NCBI RefSeq assembly: GCF_018137945.1
Contig: NZ_CP073089.1
Coordinates: 2,790,001-2,854,000 of the forward strand
DNA from: Brevibacterium sp. W7.2
GTDB taxonomy: Bacteria; Actinomycetota; Actinomycetes; Actinomycetales; Brevibacteriaceae
DNA length: 64,000 nt
Direction: 5' to 3'
Shown here: positions 32,361 to 40,992 of the stretch, piece by piece
How the letters are laid out: every line of letters starts with the position of its first letter
How positions within the stretch are numbered: the stretch's first letter is position 1
The notes under the pieces: model-generated
What the model was told of the DNA's origin: nothing
What the model saw: the letters and a program-made list of their open reading frames with translations, nothing else
Databases searched by the model: none
Program-made: the position numbers and the translations under genes

Positions 32361-33553
32361 GAGATCTCCTCGCCGAGGCGGCCGCCCTCCTTCCCGACCT
32401 CACCGCGCTGCGGCGCGACCTCCACGCCCACCCCGAGGTCGGTCTCGACCTGCCGCGGACACAGGCCGCGGTGCTCGAGGCGATCGCCGACCTCGACGTC
32501 GAGGTGACGACGGGAACGGGAACCACCTCGGTGGTCGCCGTCCTCCGAGGCACCCACCCGGACCGCAGCGCCGACGCACCCGCGGTCCTGCTGCGCGGGG
32601 ACATGGACGCCCTGCCGCTCACCGAGGCGACCGCCGAGCCGTTCGCGGCGACGAACGGGGCGATGCACGCATGCGGCCACGACCTTCACACCGCCGGTCT
32701 CGTCGGAGCGCTGCGCCTGCTCGCGGCCCACCGCGACGAACTCAGAGGCGATGTCGTCGCGATGTTCCAGCCCGGCGAGGAGGGGTTCAACGGGGCCTCG
32801 GTGATGATCGACGAGGGCGTGCTCGACGCGGCCGGGTCACGGGCGATCGCCGCCTTCGGCGTGCACGTCAACACCAGTGAGCGCGGGATCGTCTCGACGA
32901 AGCCTGGAACCCTGCAGGCCGGTTCGAGCGTCCTGCAGGTCACGGTGCACGGGCGCGGCGGGCACGGTTCGCAGCCGACCCAGGCCGTCGATCCGGTGCC
33001 GGCGCTCGCGGAGATCGTCACCGGCCTGCAGACCATGGTCACCCGGCGCGTCGACCTCTTCGATCCCGTCGTGCTCACGGTCACGCAGCTGAGCGGCAGC
33101 GAGGCGGTCAACATCATCCCGGAGCAGGCATCGCTGGGGGCGACGGTGCGCACGCTCTCGCAGGCCTCGCTGGAGACCGTACGGGATCAGGCGACGCAGC
33201 TGGCCACGGGCATTGCGGCCGCCCACGGGTGCACCGCCGAGGTGGACTTCGAGGTCCAGTATCCCGTCACCGTCAACGACGACGCCGAGACCGCGTGGGC
33301 TGTCGACCGGCTGCGTGACCTCCTCGGCGCCGATCGGGTGGAGGTGGTTGCGCAGCCGATCATGGCGAGTGAGGACTTCTCCTTCGTCCTCGCCGAGGTG
33401 CCCGGAACGTACATGATGCTCGGTGCCGGGCGCACCGATGTGCCGGCAGAGCAGCAGGGCGACAACCACTCCCCGTTCGTCATCTTCGACGACACGGTGC
33501 TCACCGAGCAGGCCGCGATCCTCAGCCACCTCGCGATCACGCGGTTGGCCTAG
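32357..33553 (+). CDS. M20-family amidohydrolase (N-acyl-amino-acid/hippurate hydrolase type)
   Basis: 398 residues. Metallopeptidase M20D motifs in order: RRDLHAHPEVGLDLPRT, LRGDMDALPLTE, MHACGHDLHT with zinc-binding Cys/His, QPGEEGFNG with the catalytic Glu, the dimerisation segment GRGGHGSQP and MASEDFSF near the end. It releases an amino acid from an N-acyl derivative. A GTG start embedded in the permease stop (GTGA) makes translational coupling likely. Confidence 0.92.
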   Translation: MRDLLAEAAALLPDLTALRRDLHAHPEVGLDLPRTQAAVLEAIADLDVEVTTGTGTTSVVAVLRGTHPDRSADAPAVLLRGDMDALPLTEATAEPFAATNGAMHACGHDLHTAGLVGALRLLAAHRDELRGDVVAMFQPGEEGFNGASVMIDEGVLDAAGSRAIAAFGVHVNTSERGIVSTKPGTLQAGSSVLQVTVHGRGGHGSQPTQAVDPVPALAEIVTGLQTMVTRRVDLFDPVVLTVTQLSGSEAVNIIPEQASLGATVRTLSQASLETVRDQATQLATGIAAAHGCTAEVDFEVQYPVTVNDDAETAWAVDRLRDLLGADRVEVVAQPIMASEDFSFVLAEVPGTYMMLGAGRTDVPAEQQGDNHSPFVIFDDTVLTEQAAILSHLAITRLA

Positions 33554-33581
33554 GGCTGCTCCAGGGCTTCCGGCGCCCGGC

Positions 33582-34133
33582 CTAGCGCTTCCGGCGGAGG
33601 CGCCACCACCGCGGTCGTCGGCGTCCCGGCTGATCAGGGTCGATGTGCTCCTCGGCGGGCGCTGGGTCCTCAGCTGCGGCAGAGTCTGCGGCCGCAGATT
33701 CGGCTGCCGCGCGCAGGGCGGTGCGGCGCTGTCGCCAGGCGACCACCTCGGCGTCGATGTCGCGGGGCGGGGTGAAGACCGGCGGTCCGGTGCGGAGGTC
33801 GAGGACGGCTTCGCGCACCCGGGCGTTGAACCCGGTGAGATAGTCGCGGACATCCGACTCCTTGGCGAATGCATCGAGCGTGTCCTCGAGGACGGCGCTC
33901 TCCTTGCGCACCTGGAAGGCGGCGGGGGCGACGCCGCTGATGTCCTCGGCGTCGAGCTTCTGCTTGATCCACCAGTCGGGGTCCTCGGAGCTGTGGAGGC
34001 CTTTGAGCGGCTTGCCCATGCCCGGCAGGTTGTCGAAGTCGCCGCGTCTGACGGCCTTGTCGATCGCGGATTCCGCGACCGCGTCTCGGTCGGCCAGCGA
34101 ATTCATCCGCCGAGGTGGTTCCTTCGCTCCCAT
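33582..34133 (-). CDS. DUF1992 (DnaJ homologue C28-like) protein
   Basis: 183 residues. The conserved DUF1992 core is ADRDAVAESAIDKAVRRGDF followed by NLPGMGKPLKGL and DPDWWIKQKL. The C-terminal 40 residues are Ala/Glu-rich and then very basic. Function unknown. The ATG at 34133 has GGAGGGGG upstream; the frame can be extended to a TTG at 34190, which was rejected. Confidence 0.82.
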   Translation of the reverse strand: MGAKEPPRRMNSLADRDAVAESAIDKAVRRGDFDNLPGMGKPLKGLHSSEDPDWWIKQKLDAEDISGVAPAAFQVRKESAVLEDTLDAFAKESDVRDYLTGFNARVREAVLDLRTGPPVFTPPRDIDAEVVAWRQRRTALRAAAESAAADSAAAEDPAPAEEHIDPDQPGRRRPRWWRLRRKR

Positions 34134-34237
34134 CGCTGCCCCCTCCACTGTGGTGCTCTCCACGGTAGGGGGTGGATTCGGGCCTGACAATGCGGGGCAG
34201 CCGATGTCGGAATCAGAGCTGAACTAGGCGGGAACGC

Positions 34238-34284
34238 CACAGGGCCCGATGGTCACGCGTTTCCGCTGAACATCGGGCCCTGTG
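34238..34284. terminator. Hairpin downstream of tRNA-Tyr
   Basis: A perfect 14-bp stem (CACAGGGCCCGATG at 34238-34251 and its complement at 34271-34284) with a 19-base loop follows the tRNA-Tyr 3' end and precedes the DUF1992 gene. There is no T-run. Confidence 0.7.
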
Positions 34285-34292
34285 AGTCTGCG

Positions 34293-34374
34293 TGGCAGAT
34301 GCAGGATTCGAACCTGCGAAGGCAATGCCGGCTGATTTACAGTCAGCTCCCTTTGGCCGCTCGGGCAATCTGCC
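34293..34374 (-). tRNA. tRNA-Tyr (GTA)
   Basis: 82-nt class II tRNA with a long variable arm: acceptor GGCAGAT with ATCTGCC, anticodon stem-loop CTGACTGTAAATCAG (anticodon GTA) and T-arm GCAGGTTCGAATCCTGC. The discriminator is A; CCA is not encoded. Confidence 0.93.
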
Positions 34375-34402
34375 GCAGTTGGCGCTCGAAGAGCACTCAA
34401 GA

Positions 34403-34432
34403 AGAATACTAGGCCCGTGTCGCGATTGCCAA
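34403..34432 (-). promoter_or_regulatory. Promoter of tRNA-Tyr
   Basis: Minus-strand TTGGCA (34427-34432) and TATTCT (34403-34408) with an 18-base spacer, about 30 bases before the tRNA 5' end. Confidence 0.6.
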
Positions 34433-34533
34433 CTCGGTTGACGCAGGTCACACCGGCCCCTCTCGACTAGACTCGACTGCAGACCAGGCACGGGTTCCGA
34501 CCGGCATCGCTATCACCTGAAGAAGGAGCTTCC

Positions 34534-35025
34534 ATGGCCAGCGAATCATCATTCGACATCGTCAGCAAGGTCGACCGCCAGGAGGCCGACAACGCCCTCA
34601 ACCAGGCGGCGAAGGAGGTCAACTCCCGCTACGACTTCCGCGGCACCGACGCCTCGATCGCGTGGAGCGGGGAAGCCGTCCTCATGAAGGCCAACAGCGA
34701 CGAACGCGTCAAGGCCGTCCTCGACGTCTTCCAGTCGAAGCTCGTCAAGCGCGGCATCTCCCTGAAGTCCCTCGACTCGGGTGAGCCCTACGCATCAGGC
34801 AAGGAGTACCGCATCGACGCCTCCCTCAAGGAGGGCATCGACAAGGACGAGGCGAAGAAGATCTCGAAGATCATCCGCGACGAAGGACCCAAGGGGGTCA
34901 AGGCGCAGATCCAGGGCGACGAGCTGCGCGTGAGCTCGAAGAAGCGCGACGACCTCCAGGAGGTCATCGCCCTCCTCAAGGGCAAGGACCTCGACGTCGA
35001 CCTGCAGTTCACCAACTACCGGTGA
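34534..35025 (+). CDS. yajQ: YajQ-family nucleotide-binding protein
   Basis: 163 residues, full length. N-terminus [20 protein letters not shown], then [13 protein letters not shown], and C-terminal [13 protein letters not shown] are the family's conserved ends. The protein folds as two RNP-like domains; relatives bind cyclic di-GMP or RNA and some act as transcriptional co-regulators. GAAGGAG eight bases before the ATG confirms the start. It stands alone between tRNA-Tyr and the methionine genes. Confidence 0.95.
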   Translation: MASESSFDIVSKVDRQEADNALNQAAKEVNSRYDFRGTDASIAWSGEAVLMKANSDERVKAVLDVFQSKLVKRGISLKSLDSGEPYASGKEYRIDASLKEGIDKDEAKKISKIIRDEGPKGVKAQIQGDELRVSSKKRDDLQEVIALLKGKDLDVDLQFTNYR

Positions 35026-35115
35026 CCATGACGGATTCCGACCGTTCATGACCTCGCGCGACCGCGTGCGTCCGACATAAGTCGAACCGTGACGCCGTGC
35101 GCCATGAGCGGCGCG

Positions 35116-35154
35116 GTGGACATGCCGACCTTGGCACGATGTCGGCATGTCCAC
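35116..35154. promoter_or_regulatory. Perfect inverted repeat over the metF start codon
   Basis: Arms GTGGACATGCCGAC (35116-35129) and GTCGGCATGTCCAC (35141-35154) are exact complements with an 11-base loop. The metF ATG (35147) lies inside the right arm. As RNA it would hide the start codon; as DNA it is a strong operator candidate. Confidence 0.75.
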
Positions 35155-36232
35155 ATCACTGACACATCCGGATCCTGCCCTCGACTCCTCATTCCGCGAC
35201 GTCGACCGGCGACCGCCGATCGACCGTCGCCCATCGCAACCCCACCCCGACGCCGGCGCAGCGGTCCGCGAGCCCCGCGCCTCCGCCTCGGCGCCGGTCA
35301 GCCTCCCCCACCCCGAACCCGACTCCGAGCGCCGCCACCCCCTCGCGCTCTCCTTCGAGGTCATGCCGCCCCGCAGTGCGGCGCAGGCGGCCGGCACCCT
35401 CGAACTCCTCGCCCTCCTCGATGAGCTTCACCCCGACTATCTCGCGGTGACGAGCTCGGCGAAGAGCAACTGGCTGCACGGCACCGCCGACTTCATCCGC
35501 ATCATCAGCGAGACCACGGAGCTTCGGCCGCTCGCCCACCTCGCCTGCACCGCCGGCACCGCTGACGAGCTGCGCGGCTGGATCCGCCACCTCCTCGGCG
35601 CCGGAGTGCGCGGATTCCTCGCCATTCGCGGGGACTTCCCCACCGGCACCGACCGCGTCCCCGCCGGGCACCTCCCCCACGCCGACGCCCTCGTCCACCT
35701 GCTGCGGACCATCGAAGCCGAGCACACGGCCAAACTCGCCGCCGGGCGCCTCGGGATCGGGGTCGCAGCCTACCCGTCCGGGCACGCACAGTCCTCCGGT
35801 CCCGACGAAGACCTCGATGTCCTCGCCGCCAAGCAGCGCCTCGGCGCGGACTTCGCCATCACTCAGCTCTTCTTCGACCCGGGCCACTTCGCCCGGCTCC
35901 GCCGCCGTGCGGACCTCGCCGGGATCACCATGCCGATCATTCCCGGCATCCTCCCGATCACCGACATCCGCCGCCTGCACACGATGAGCAGGCTTGCCGA
36001 ACTCCCGGTGCCCGACCACCTCCTCGCCCGCTTCGACGGAGCCGCGAGCCCAGAGGCCCAGCGCCGCATCGGACTCGAGATGACCGCCGAGCACGTCGCG
36101 ACGATCCTCGACCAGGGCGCCGCCGGACTGCACTTCTACACCTTCAACGACCGGACGACGACGATCGACCTGCTCGCAGCGCTCGACCGCCTCGGCGTCT
36201 CACTCCACCCCACCCCCGTGCCCGCGCTCTGA
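35147..36232 (+). CDS. metF: Methylenetetrahydrofolate reductase
   Basis: 361 residues, FAD-dependent TIM barrel that reduces 5,10-methylene-THF to 5-methyl-THF, the methyl donor for MetE encoded next. Motifs: FEVMPPRS with catalytic-type Glu71, YLAVTSSAKSNWL, FLAIRGDFPTG, FAITQLFFD, IPGILPI and LHFYTFN. The first 65 residues are a Pro/Arg-rich extension not usual for MetF; no alternative in-frame ATG, GTG or TTG lies between it and the core, so the start stands, but its function is odd. 38 bp before metE. Confidence 0.93.
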   Translation: MSTSLTHPDPALDSSFRDVDRRPPIDRRPSQPHPDAGAAVREPRASASAPVSLPHPEPDSERRHPLALSFEVMPPRSAAQAAGTLELLALLDELHPDYLAVTSSAKSNWLHGTADFIRIISETTELRPLAHLACTAGTADELRGWIRHLLGAGVRGFLAIRGDFPTGTDRVPAGHLPHADALVHLLRTIEAEHTAKLAAGRLGIGVAAYPSGHAQSSGPDEDLDVLAAKQRLGADFAITQLFFDPGHFARLRRRADLAGITMPIIPGILPITDIRRLHTMSRLAELPVPDHLLARFDGAASPEAQRRIGLEMTAEHVATILDQGAAGLHFYTFNDRTTTIDLLAALDRLGVSLHPTPVPAL

Positions 36233-36270
36233 GGCGCACCACATCCACCCCACTCTGCGAAGGAGACATC

Positions 36271-38592
36271 ATGACGACCCCCTTTCCCACCGCAACGATC
36301 ACCGGCTACCCCCGCATCGGCCGCCGGCGCGAACTCAAGACCGCGCTCGAACGGTTCTGGGCCGGCCGCATCGACGCCGACGAATTCGCCCAGTCCGTGC
36401 GCGCCCACCGCGTCCAGACCTACCACCGCCTCGCCGAACTCGGCCTCACCGAGGACTACGCGATCCCCGCGACCTACAGCCACTACGATCACGTCCTCGA
36501 CACCGCGCTCACCGTCGGCCTCATCCCGTCGGCGACGCTGGGCACCGACTTCGACCTCGGCGAATACTTCGCCCTGGCCCGCGGCACCGCCGACCGCTCG
36601 CCCCTGGAGATGACGAAGTGGTTCGACACGAACTACCACTACCTCGTCCCCGAACTCGAGGATTCGACGCAGTTCAAGGCCCACCCGCAGCACCTCCTCA
36701 CCCTCGTCTCCGAGGCGCGCGCCGCCGGGCACCGGGTCCGTCCCGTCCTCGTCGGCCCGGTCACGCTCCTCACCCTCGCGAAGACCGCACCGGGCACGAC
36801 GACGGCACCGCTGGACCGCCTCGACGAGCTCACGGCCGTCTACCTCGACGTCATCAGCGTCCTCGCCGCGGCCGGCGTCGAATGGGTGCAGCTCGACGAA
36901 CCCGCCCTCGTCGCCGATGCGAACGAGTCAAGCGATGACGAACTCGCCGAGGCGGCCGCCCGGGTCTACGGCACCCTGACCGCAGCGCTCACGCACACGA
37001 AACTCCTCGTTGTCACCCCATACGGCTCGCTCCAGGCGGGTCTGCCGGCACTCGCGCACTCGGGGATCGCCGCCCTCGGGGTCGACGTCTCCGCGGCCAC
37101 CCGCCGCCTCGATCCCACCTGGCTCGACCGGATCACCGCCGAAGTGCCCGCGTCGATCCGCCTCGTCGCCGGAGCCATCGACGGTCGCAACATCTGGGCC
37201 GACGACCTCACCGCGACCTTCGACGTCCTCACCGGGCTGGGTCGGGATGAGGTGAGCGTCTCGACGTCGACGTCCCTGCTCCACGTCCCCCACACGGTCG
37301 CCGACGAGCCGAATCTCCCCGTCGACGTCGCCGGGTGGCTCTCCTTCGCCGAGGAGAAGGTCACCGAGGTCGAGGCGCTGGCCGCCGCCCTCCGTGACGG
37401 CCAGCAGGCCCGCCAGACGGCGTTCGCCCGGGCCGACCGGGCGCTGCGCACGCGCCGCGAATCCGCCCGGGTCCACAACCCGGCCGTGGCGGCACGCGTG
37501 TCCGCGGTGGCCGGCCACGACGGTCGCCGCGGCGCGGCAGCAGACCGGGCCCTCGCCCAGGAGGCCATCGCGGTGCCGGTGCTGCCGACGACGACGATCG
37601 GTTCGTTCCCCCAGACCGCCGAGGTGCGGCGGGCCCGAGCCGACCATCGTGCGGGGCGGATCGACGCCGCGGCCTACGAAGCGGCGATGCGGGCGGAGAT
37701 CGACCGTGCCGTCGACCTCCAGGAGCGCCTCGGTCTCGATGTCATCGTCCACGGCGAACCCGAGCGCAACGACATGGTCCAGTACTTCGCCGAGCACCTC
37801 GACGGGTTCGCGACGACGGAGAACGGCTGGGTCCAGTCCTATGGGTCCCGCTGCACGCGGCCGCCGATCCTCTTCGGTGACGTCTCCCGCCCGGAGCCGA
37901 TCACCGTCGCCTGGTCGACGTACGCGGCGTCCCGGACGACGAAGCCGGTCAAGGGCATGCTCACCGGCCCGGTGACGATCCTCGCGTGGTCGTTCGCCCG
38001 CGAGGACGTCACCCTCCAGGAGTCCGCGGATCAGATCGGGCTGGCGCTGGCCGATGAGGTCGCCGACCTCGAAGCCGCGGGCATCGGCATCATCCAGGTC
38101 GACGAGCCGGCGCTCCGTGAACTCCTGCCCCTGCGCCGGGCCGATCGCGCGGCCTACCTCGACTGGTCGGTCCGCTCGTTCCGCCTCGTCGCAGCTCAGG
38201 CGGCGCCGGCCACGCAGATCCACACCCATCTGTGCTATTCGGAGTTCGGGGAGATCATCGAGGCGATCGACGCCCTCGACGCCGACGTCACGAGCATCGA
38301 AGCCGCCCGCTCGCGCATGGAGGTCCTCGCCGACATCGCCGCGGCGGACTTCGCCCGCGGCATCGGGCCGGGCATCTACGACATCCACTCCCCCAGGGTG
38401 CCGAGCGTCGTCGAGCTCACCGAGCTCATCGAGACCGCGCTCGAGTCCGTCGACGCCAGGCGGCTGTGGATCAACCCCGACTGCGGCCTCAAGACCCGCG
38501 GGTACGCCGAGGTGGAGCCGGCTCTGGCGAACCTCGTGGCGGCACGGGACGCGGTGCTGACCGGCGTCCGGGCAGGCCGGGCCTCCGGGTGA
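36271..38592 (+). CDS. metE: Cobalamin-independent methionine synthase
   Basis: 773 residues, two tandem TIM barrels. It transfers the methyl group of 5-methyl-THF polyglutamate to homocysteine. N-terminal barrel: TGYPRIGRRRELK and EMTKWFDTNYHYLVPE. C-terminal barrel: TTTIGSFPQT and the zinc ligands in HTHLCYSEF (His and Cys), a Glu in the following strand and NPDCGLKTR (Cys). Forms an operon with metF; AGGAG lies a few bases before the ATG. No cobalamin riboswitch was seen upstream. Confidence 0.97.
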   Translation: MTTPFPTATITGYPRIGRRRELKTALERFWAGRIDADEFAQSVRAHRVQTYHRLAELGLTEDYAIPATYSHYDHVLDTALTVGLIPSATLGTDFDLGEYFALARGTADRSPLEMTKWFDTNYHYLVPELEDSTQFKAHPQHLLTLVSEARAAGHRVRPVLVGPVTLLTLAKTAPGTTTAPLDRLDELTAVYLDVISVLAAAGVEWVQLDEPALVADANESSDDELAEAAARVYGTLTAALTHTKLLVVTPYGSLQAGLPALAHSGIAALGVDVSAATRRLDPTWLDRITAEVPASIRLVAGAIDGRNIWADDLTATFDVLTGLGRDEVSVSTSTSLLHVPHTVADEPNLPVDVAGWLSFAEEKVTEVEALAAALRDGQQARQTAFARADRALRTRRESARVHNPAVAARVSAVAGHDGRRGAAADRALAQEAIAVPVLPTTTIGSFPQTAEVRRARADHRAGRIDAAAYEAAMRAEIDRAVDLQERLGLDVIVHGEPERNDMVQYFAEHLDGFATTENGWVQSYGSRCTRPPILFGDVSRPEPITVAWSTYAASRTTKPVKGMLTGPVTILAWSFAREDVTLQESADQIGLALADEVADLEAAGIGIIQVDEPALRELLPLRRADRAAYLDWSVRSFRLVAAQAAPATQIHTHLCYSEFGEIIEAIDALDADVTSIEAARSRMEVLADIAAADFARGIGPGIYDIHSPRVPSVVELTELIETALESVDARRLWINPDCGLKTRGYAEVEPALANLVAARDAVLTGVRAGRASG

Positions 38593-38610
38593 TCCCGGGC
38601 TGAGTCGCGC

Positions 38611-39219
38611 TCACGCCTCGGCGGTGCAGGTCCCCCACAGGGCATGGGCGGCGAGATCGGCTGCGCGCAGCAGCCGCTCGCGGCTCATGCCCTGGTTCGA
38701 TTGGGCGGAGAGCCCCAGCCACACGGCCTGCACGGCGTCGGTGAGCGCTGTCGGGGACGCGTCGGCCGGCAGCTCGCCGTCCTCGACGGCCCGGGTGATT
38801 CGGGCGTGCAGCAGCCGCGCGTTCTCCGCCTGCATGGCGCTGATGATCTCTCCCGCATCGCTCGCCTCCGCCGAGTCCGTGATGATCGCGCTCGTCACCA
38901 TGCACCCGGGATGGACCGCGGGATCCTGCGTGAACTCGATGATCGACTCCCGCAGCAGCGTCTCGACGACCTCGCCGATCGCATCCGCGGCGACGGCTCG
39001 CCGGTAGATCTCGGCATAGCGCTGAGCGTAGACCTCGACCGCCTCGGCGAAGAGACCGGCCTTGCTCCCGAATGCGGCGTAGAGGCTCGAACTCGAGATG
39101 CCGATCGCCGAGGTGAGCGCCCGCGTCGACGTGCCGGAATACCCGTGACGCCAGAACAGCCGCGCCGCCTCGAGCAGCGCCTGGTCCCGCTCGAAGGCCG
39201 GAGGTCGTCCACGCATCAT
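38611..39219 (-). CDS. TetR-family repressor
   Basis: 202 residues. N-terminal helix-turn-helix (GTSTRALTSAIGISSSSLYAAFGSKAGLF, residues about 29-57 in two parts), then a variable ligand domain with HPGCMVTSAI, as in the YcdC/AcrR-like TetR_C group. Divergent from the alpha/beta-hydrolase at 39256, with a 36-bp gap that contains a perfect-armed palindrome. It is very likely a local repressor of itself and the hydrolase. A second ATG one codon in (39216) is equally possible. Confidence 0.92.
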   Translation of the reverse strand: MMRGRPPAFERDQALLEAARLFWRHGYSGTSTRALTSAIGISSSSLYAAFGSKAGLFAEAVEVYAQRYAEIYRRAVAADAIGEVVETLLRESIIEFTQDPAVHPGCMVTSAIITDSAEASDAGEIISAMQAENARLLHARITRAVEDGELPADASPTALTDAVQAVWLGLSAQSNQGMSRERLLRAADLAAHALWGTCTAEA

Positions 39220-39241
39220 CCTTGAATTCTAGAGCAGTCGG

Positions 39242-39260
39242 TCCATAATTGACTTATGGA
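39242..39260. promoter_or_regulatory. TetR operator overlapping the hydrolase promoter and start
   Basis: TCCATAA and TTATGGA are perfect 7-bp arms around TTGAC. The element covers the CATAAT -10 candidate (39244-39249) and the ATG at 39256, so a bound repressor would block both. Confidence 0.7.
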
Positions 39261-40050
39261 GCAGATGATTCAGAAAACGATTCCTCTTGCCGACGGCCAT
39301 CTCACCGTCGACGTCTACGGCGATCCCGAGGGCGAACCGGCCGACTCGCTCGTCGTTCTGCCCGGGGTGATGAGCGATGCGCGGGCATGGCGTCGGTTCG
39401 CCGCAGCCCTCACCGCTTGGGCGCGCGTCATCGTCGTCAATCGGCGCGGGCGGGCCCCGTCGTCGGAGCTGCCGGAGGGTCATTCGCTCCTCACCGAGGT
39501 GGCCGACCTCGGTGCTGTCCTCGACGTCTTCGCTGCCCGGCAGCTCTTCGCGTGGAGCTTCGGCGGACTCGTCGGCCTGCACACGGCCAACGATCGCCGC
39601 CTCGACCACGTCATCGCCTACGAACCCGTCATGGCGCCCTTCGGTGAGCACGCACTGCCAGTGCTCAAGGCAGCCCATGAGGCCGAGGACTGGGACGCGG
39701 CCGTGGAGATCATCAACGTCGACGTCTCGGGATTCGACGCCGACCATGTCGCGGGCCTGCGCGCGAACGAACGGGCGTGGCGGATGCTCGAGGAGCTCGC
39801 ACGCCCCCTCTATCCGGAACTGCGCGCGATCGCCACCGCCGCGGTGCCGGCCGAATTCGGGGCCCGCGCGCACCGCATCGATGTCCTCGTCGGGGAGGAC
39901 GACCTCGGCGCCGCCCCCTATGGGACGAGCGTCGCCGACGTCCTCAGCCTCACCCCGCGGGCACGCACCCACACCGTGCCCGGCCAGGGGCATATGGCGC
40001 ATCTCGAGGATCCCAGCGGACTCGCGGCCCTCGTCGACGCTCTGCGGTGA
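39256..40050 (+). CDS. Alpha/beta-hydrolase under TetR control
   Basis: 264 residues. Nucleophile elbow AWSFGGLVGL with the serine near residue 100, catalytic acid likely in VLVGEDDLG and histidine in GQGHMAHLEDP. It resembles small esterases or haloperoxidase-like hydrolases; substrate unknown. The divergent TetR gene suggests that it detoxifies the compound sensed by the repressor. The gene ends one base before the stop of the convergent alarmone synthetase. Confidence 0.87.
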   Translation: MEQMIQKTIPLADGHLTVDVYGDPEGEPADSLVVLPGVMSDARAWRRFAAALTAWARVIVVNRRGRAPSSELPEGHSLLTEVADLGAVLDVFAARQLFAWSFGGLVGLHTANDRRLDHVIAYEPVMAPFGEHALPVLKAAHEAEDWDAAVEIINVDVSGFDADHVAGLRANERAWRMLEELARPLYPELRAIATAAVPAEFGARAHRIDVLVGEDDLGAAPYGTSVADVLSLTPRARTHTVPGQGHMAHLEDPSGLAALVDALR

Positions 40051-40051
40051 G

Positions 40052-40981
40052 CTACGCTCCGCGCGACAGCTCGGTGGGGATGTAGTAGAGGCCCTTCGAG
40101 TCCTCTTCGACGCTGACATGAAGGCGATCGTCGACGCGGACGAAGTCGCTGACCTTGATCGTGCCCTTCTCCCCGCTGAGCTCGCGCACCGCGAACGCGG
40201 GGATGAGGCCCTGACGGCCGTCGGAGTCGACGGCGAGCGCGTACTTCGGGCCGGTCGCCCGGACCCGAACGTCGACGGCACGGCGTTCCTCGGCCCCGGC
40301 GAGCACACCGGTCTCGGGCTCCGGGTTCGTCAGCGCCGAGAGCTCGACGGCCAGGGTGTCGGCCATCTCGTCGACGGTCGCGAGCATGTTCGCCATCGCA
40401 CGGGCGAACTCGCCGTGGAGCTCGCTCGGCTTCATCGCCGCGCCCGGCTTGTACATGTCCTCGTGCGTGAGCTCGCCCCACGCATCCTGCAGCCGCGTCT
40501 TCACCTGGACCTCCGCGTACACCGGTTCCCCGTGGTCGGAGGGGATGCGCAGGGTGACGTGGCACGCGCGGTAGCCGCTGGCCTTGGGGTGATCGACGTA
40601 GTTCTTCTCTTCGATGAGTTCGAACGCTCCCAGCTGCGCGGGGTCGCAGAGGGAGGTGAACATCATCTTCTGGTCCCGCGGGGACTTGCAGAGGACCTTG
40701 ACCCCGACGATGTCCCTGATCTGGTCTTCGACATCGATCGCCGAGGTGACCGTGACGTCCGGTTCGGCAGCGACCTTCTCTGCGAGCTTGGCGAGGGTGC
40801 GCGCCGGATCCTTGATCCGGTGACCGTCGACGTCGAGTCGCGAGATGTCCTTGTCCTTGAGCAGGCCCCGCTGCTGCTCCTTGAGCCAGACCTTGATCCG
40901 CGTCGCCGTCGCCTCCCACACGTCGAGCCGCTCAGCGTAGGCGGCATCGACGTGTCGTCGGAGGTCGGAATCGGCGTTCAC
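40052..40981 (-). CDS. Small alarmone synthetase (RelA/SpoT synthetase domain) with a C-terminal extension
   Basis: 309 residues. The (p)ppGpp synthetase core contains VEDQIRDIVGVKVLCKS and the signature AEVQVKTRLQDAWGELTHED; no HD hydrolase domain is present. From about residue 235 a small beta-rich domain follows (VDVRVRATGPKYALAV, GRQGLIPAFAVRELSG, IKVSDFVRVDD) that looks like an S1/OB-type nucleic-acid-binding fold, unusual for this class. GTG start at 40981, 11 bp after the FprA stop, so they may be co-transcribed. Confidence 0.83.
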   Translation of the reverse strand: MNADSDLRRHVDAAYAERLDVWEATATRIKVWLKEQQRGLLKDKDISRLDVDGHRIKDPARTLAKLAEKVAAEPDVTVTSAIDVEDQIRDIVGVKVLCKSPRDQKMMFTSLCDPAQLGAFELIEEKNYVDHPKASGYRACHVTLRIPSDHGEPVYAEVQVKTRLQDAWGELTHEDMYKPGAAMKPSELHGEFARAMANMLATVDEMADTLAVELSALTNPEPETGVLAGAEERRAVDVRVRATGPKYALAVDSDGRQGLIPAFAVRELSGEKGTIKVSDFVRVDDRLHVSVEEDSKGLYYIPTELSRGA

Positions 40982-40992
40982 GCGGGGTCGGT

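Noticed and set aside
35026..35146. SAM or cobalamin riboswitch before metF-metE
   Set aside because: No conserved riboswitch core was recognised and the leader is short; only the hairpin over the start codon is supported.
36928..38388. 486-codon minus-strand frame opposite metE
   Set aside because: Shadow of the C-terminal metE barrel; no motif and no plausible start site.
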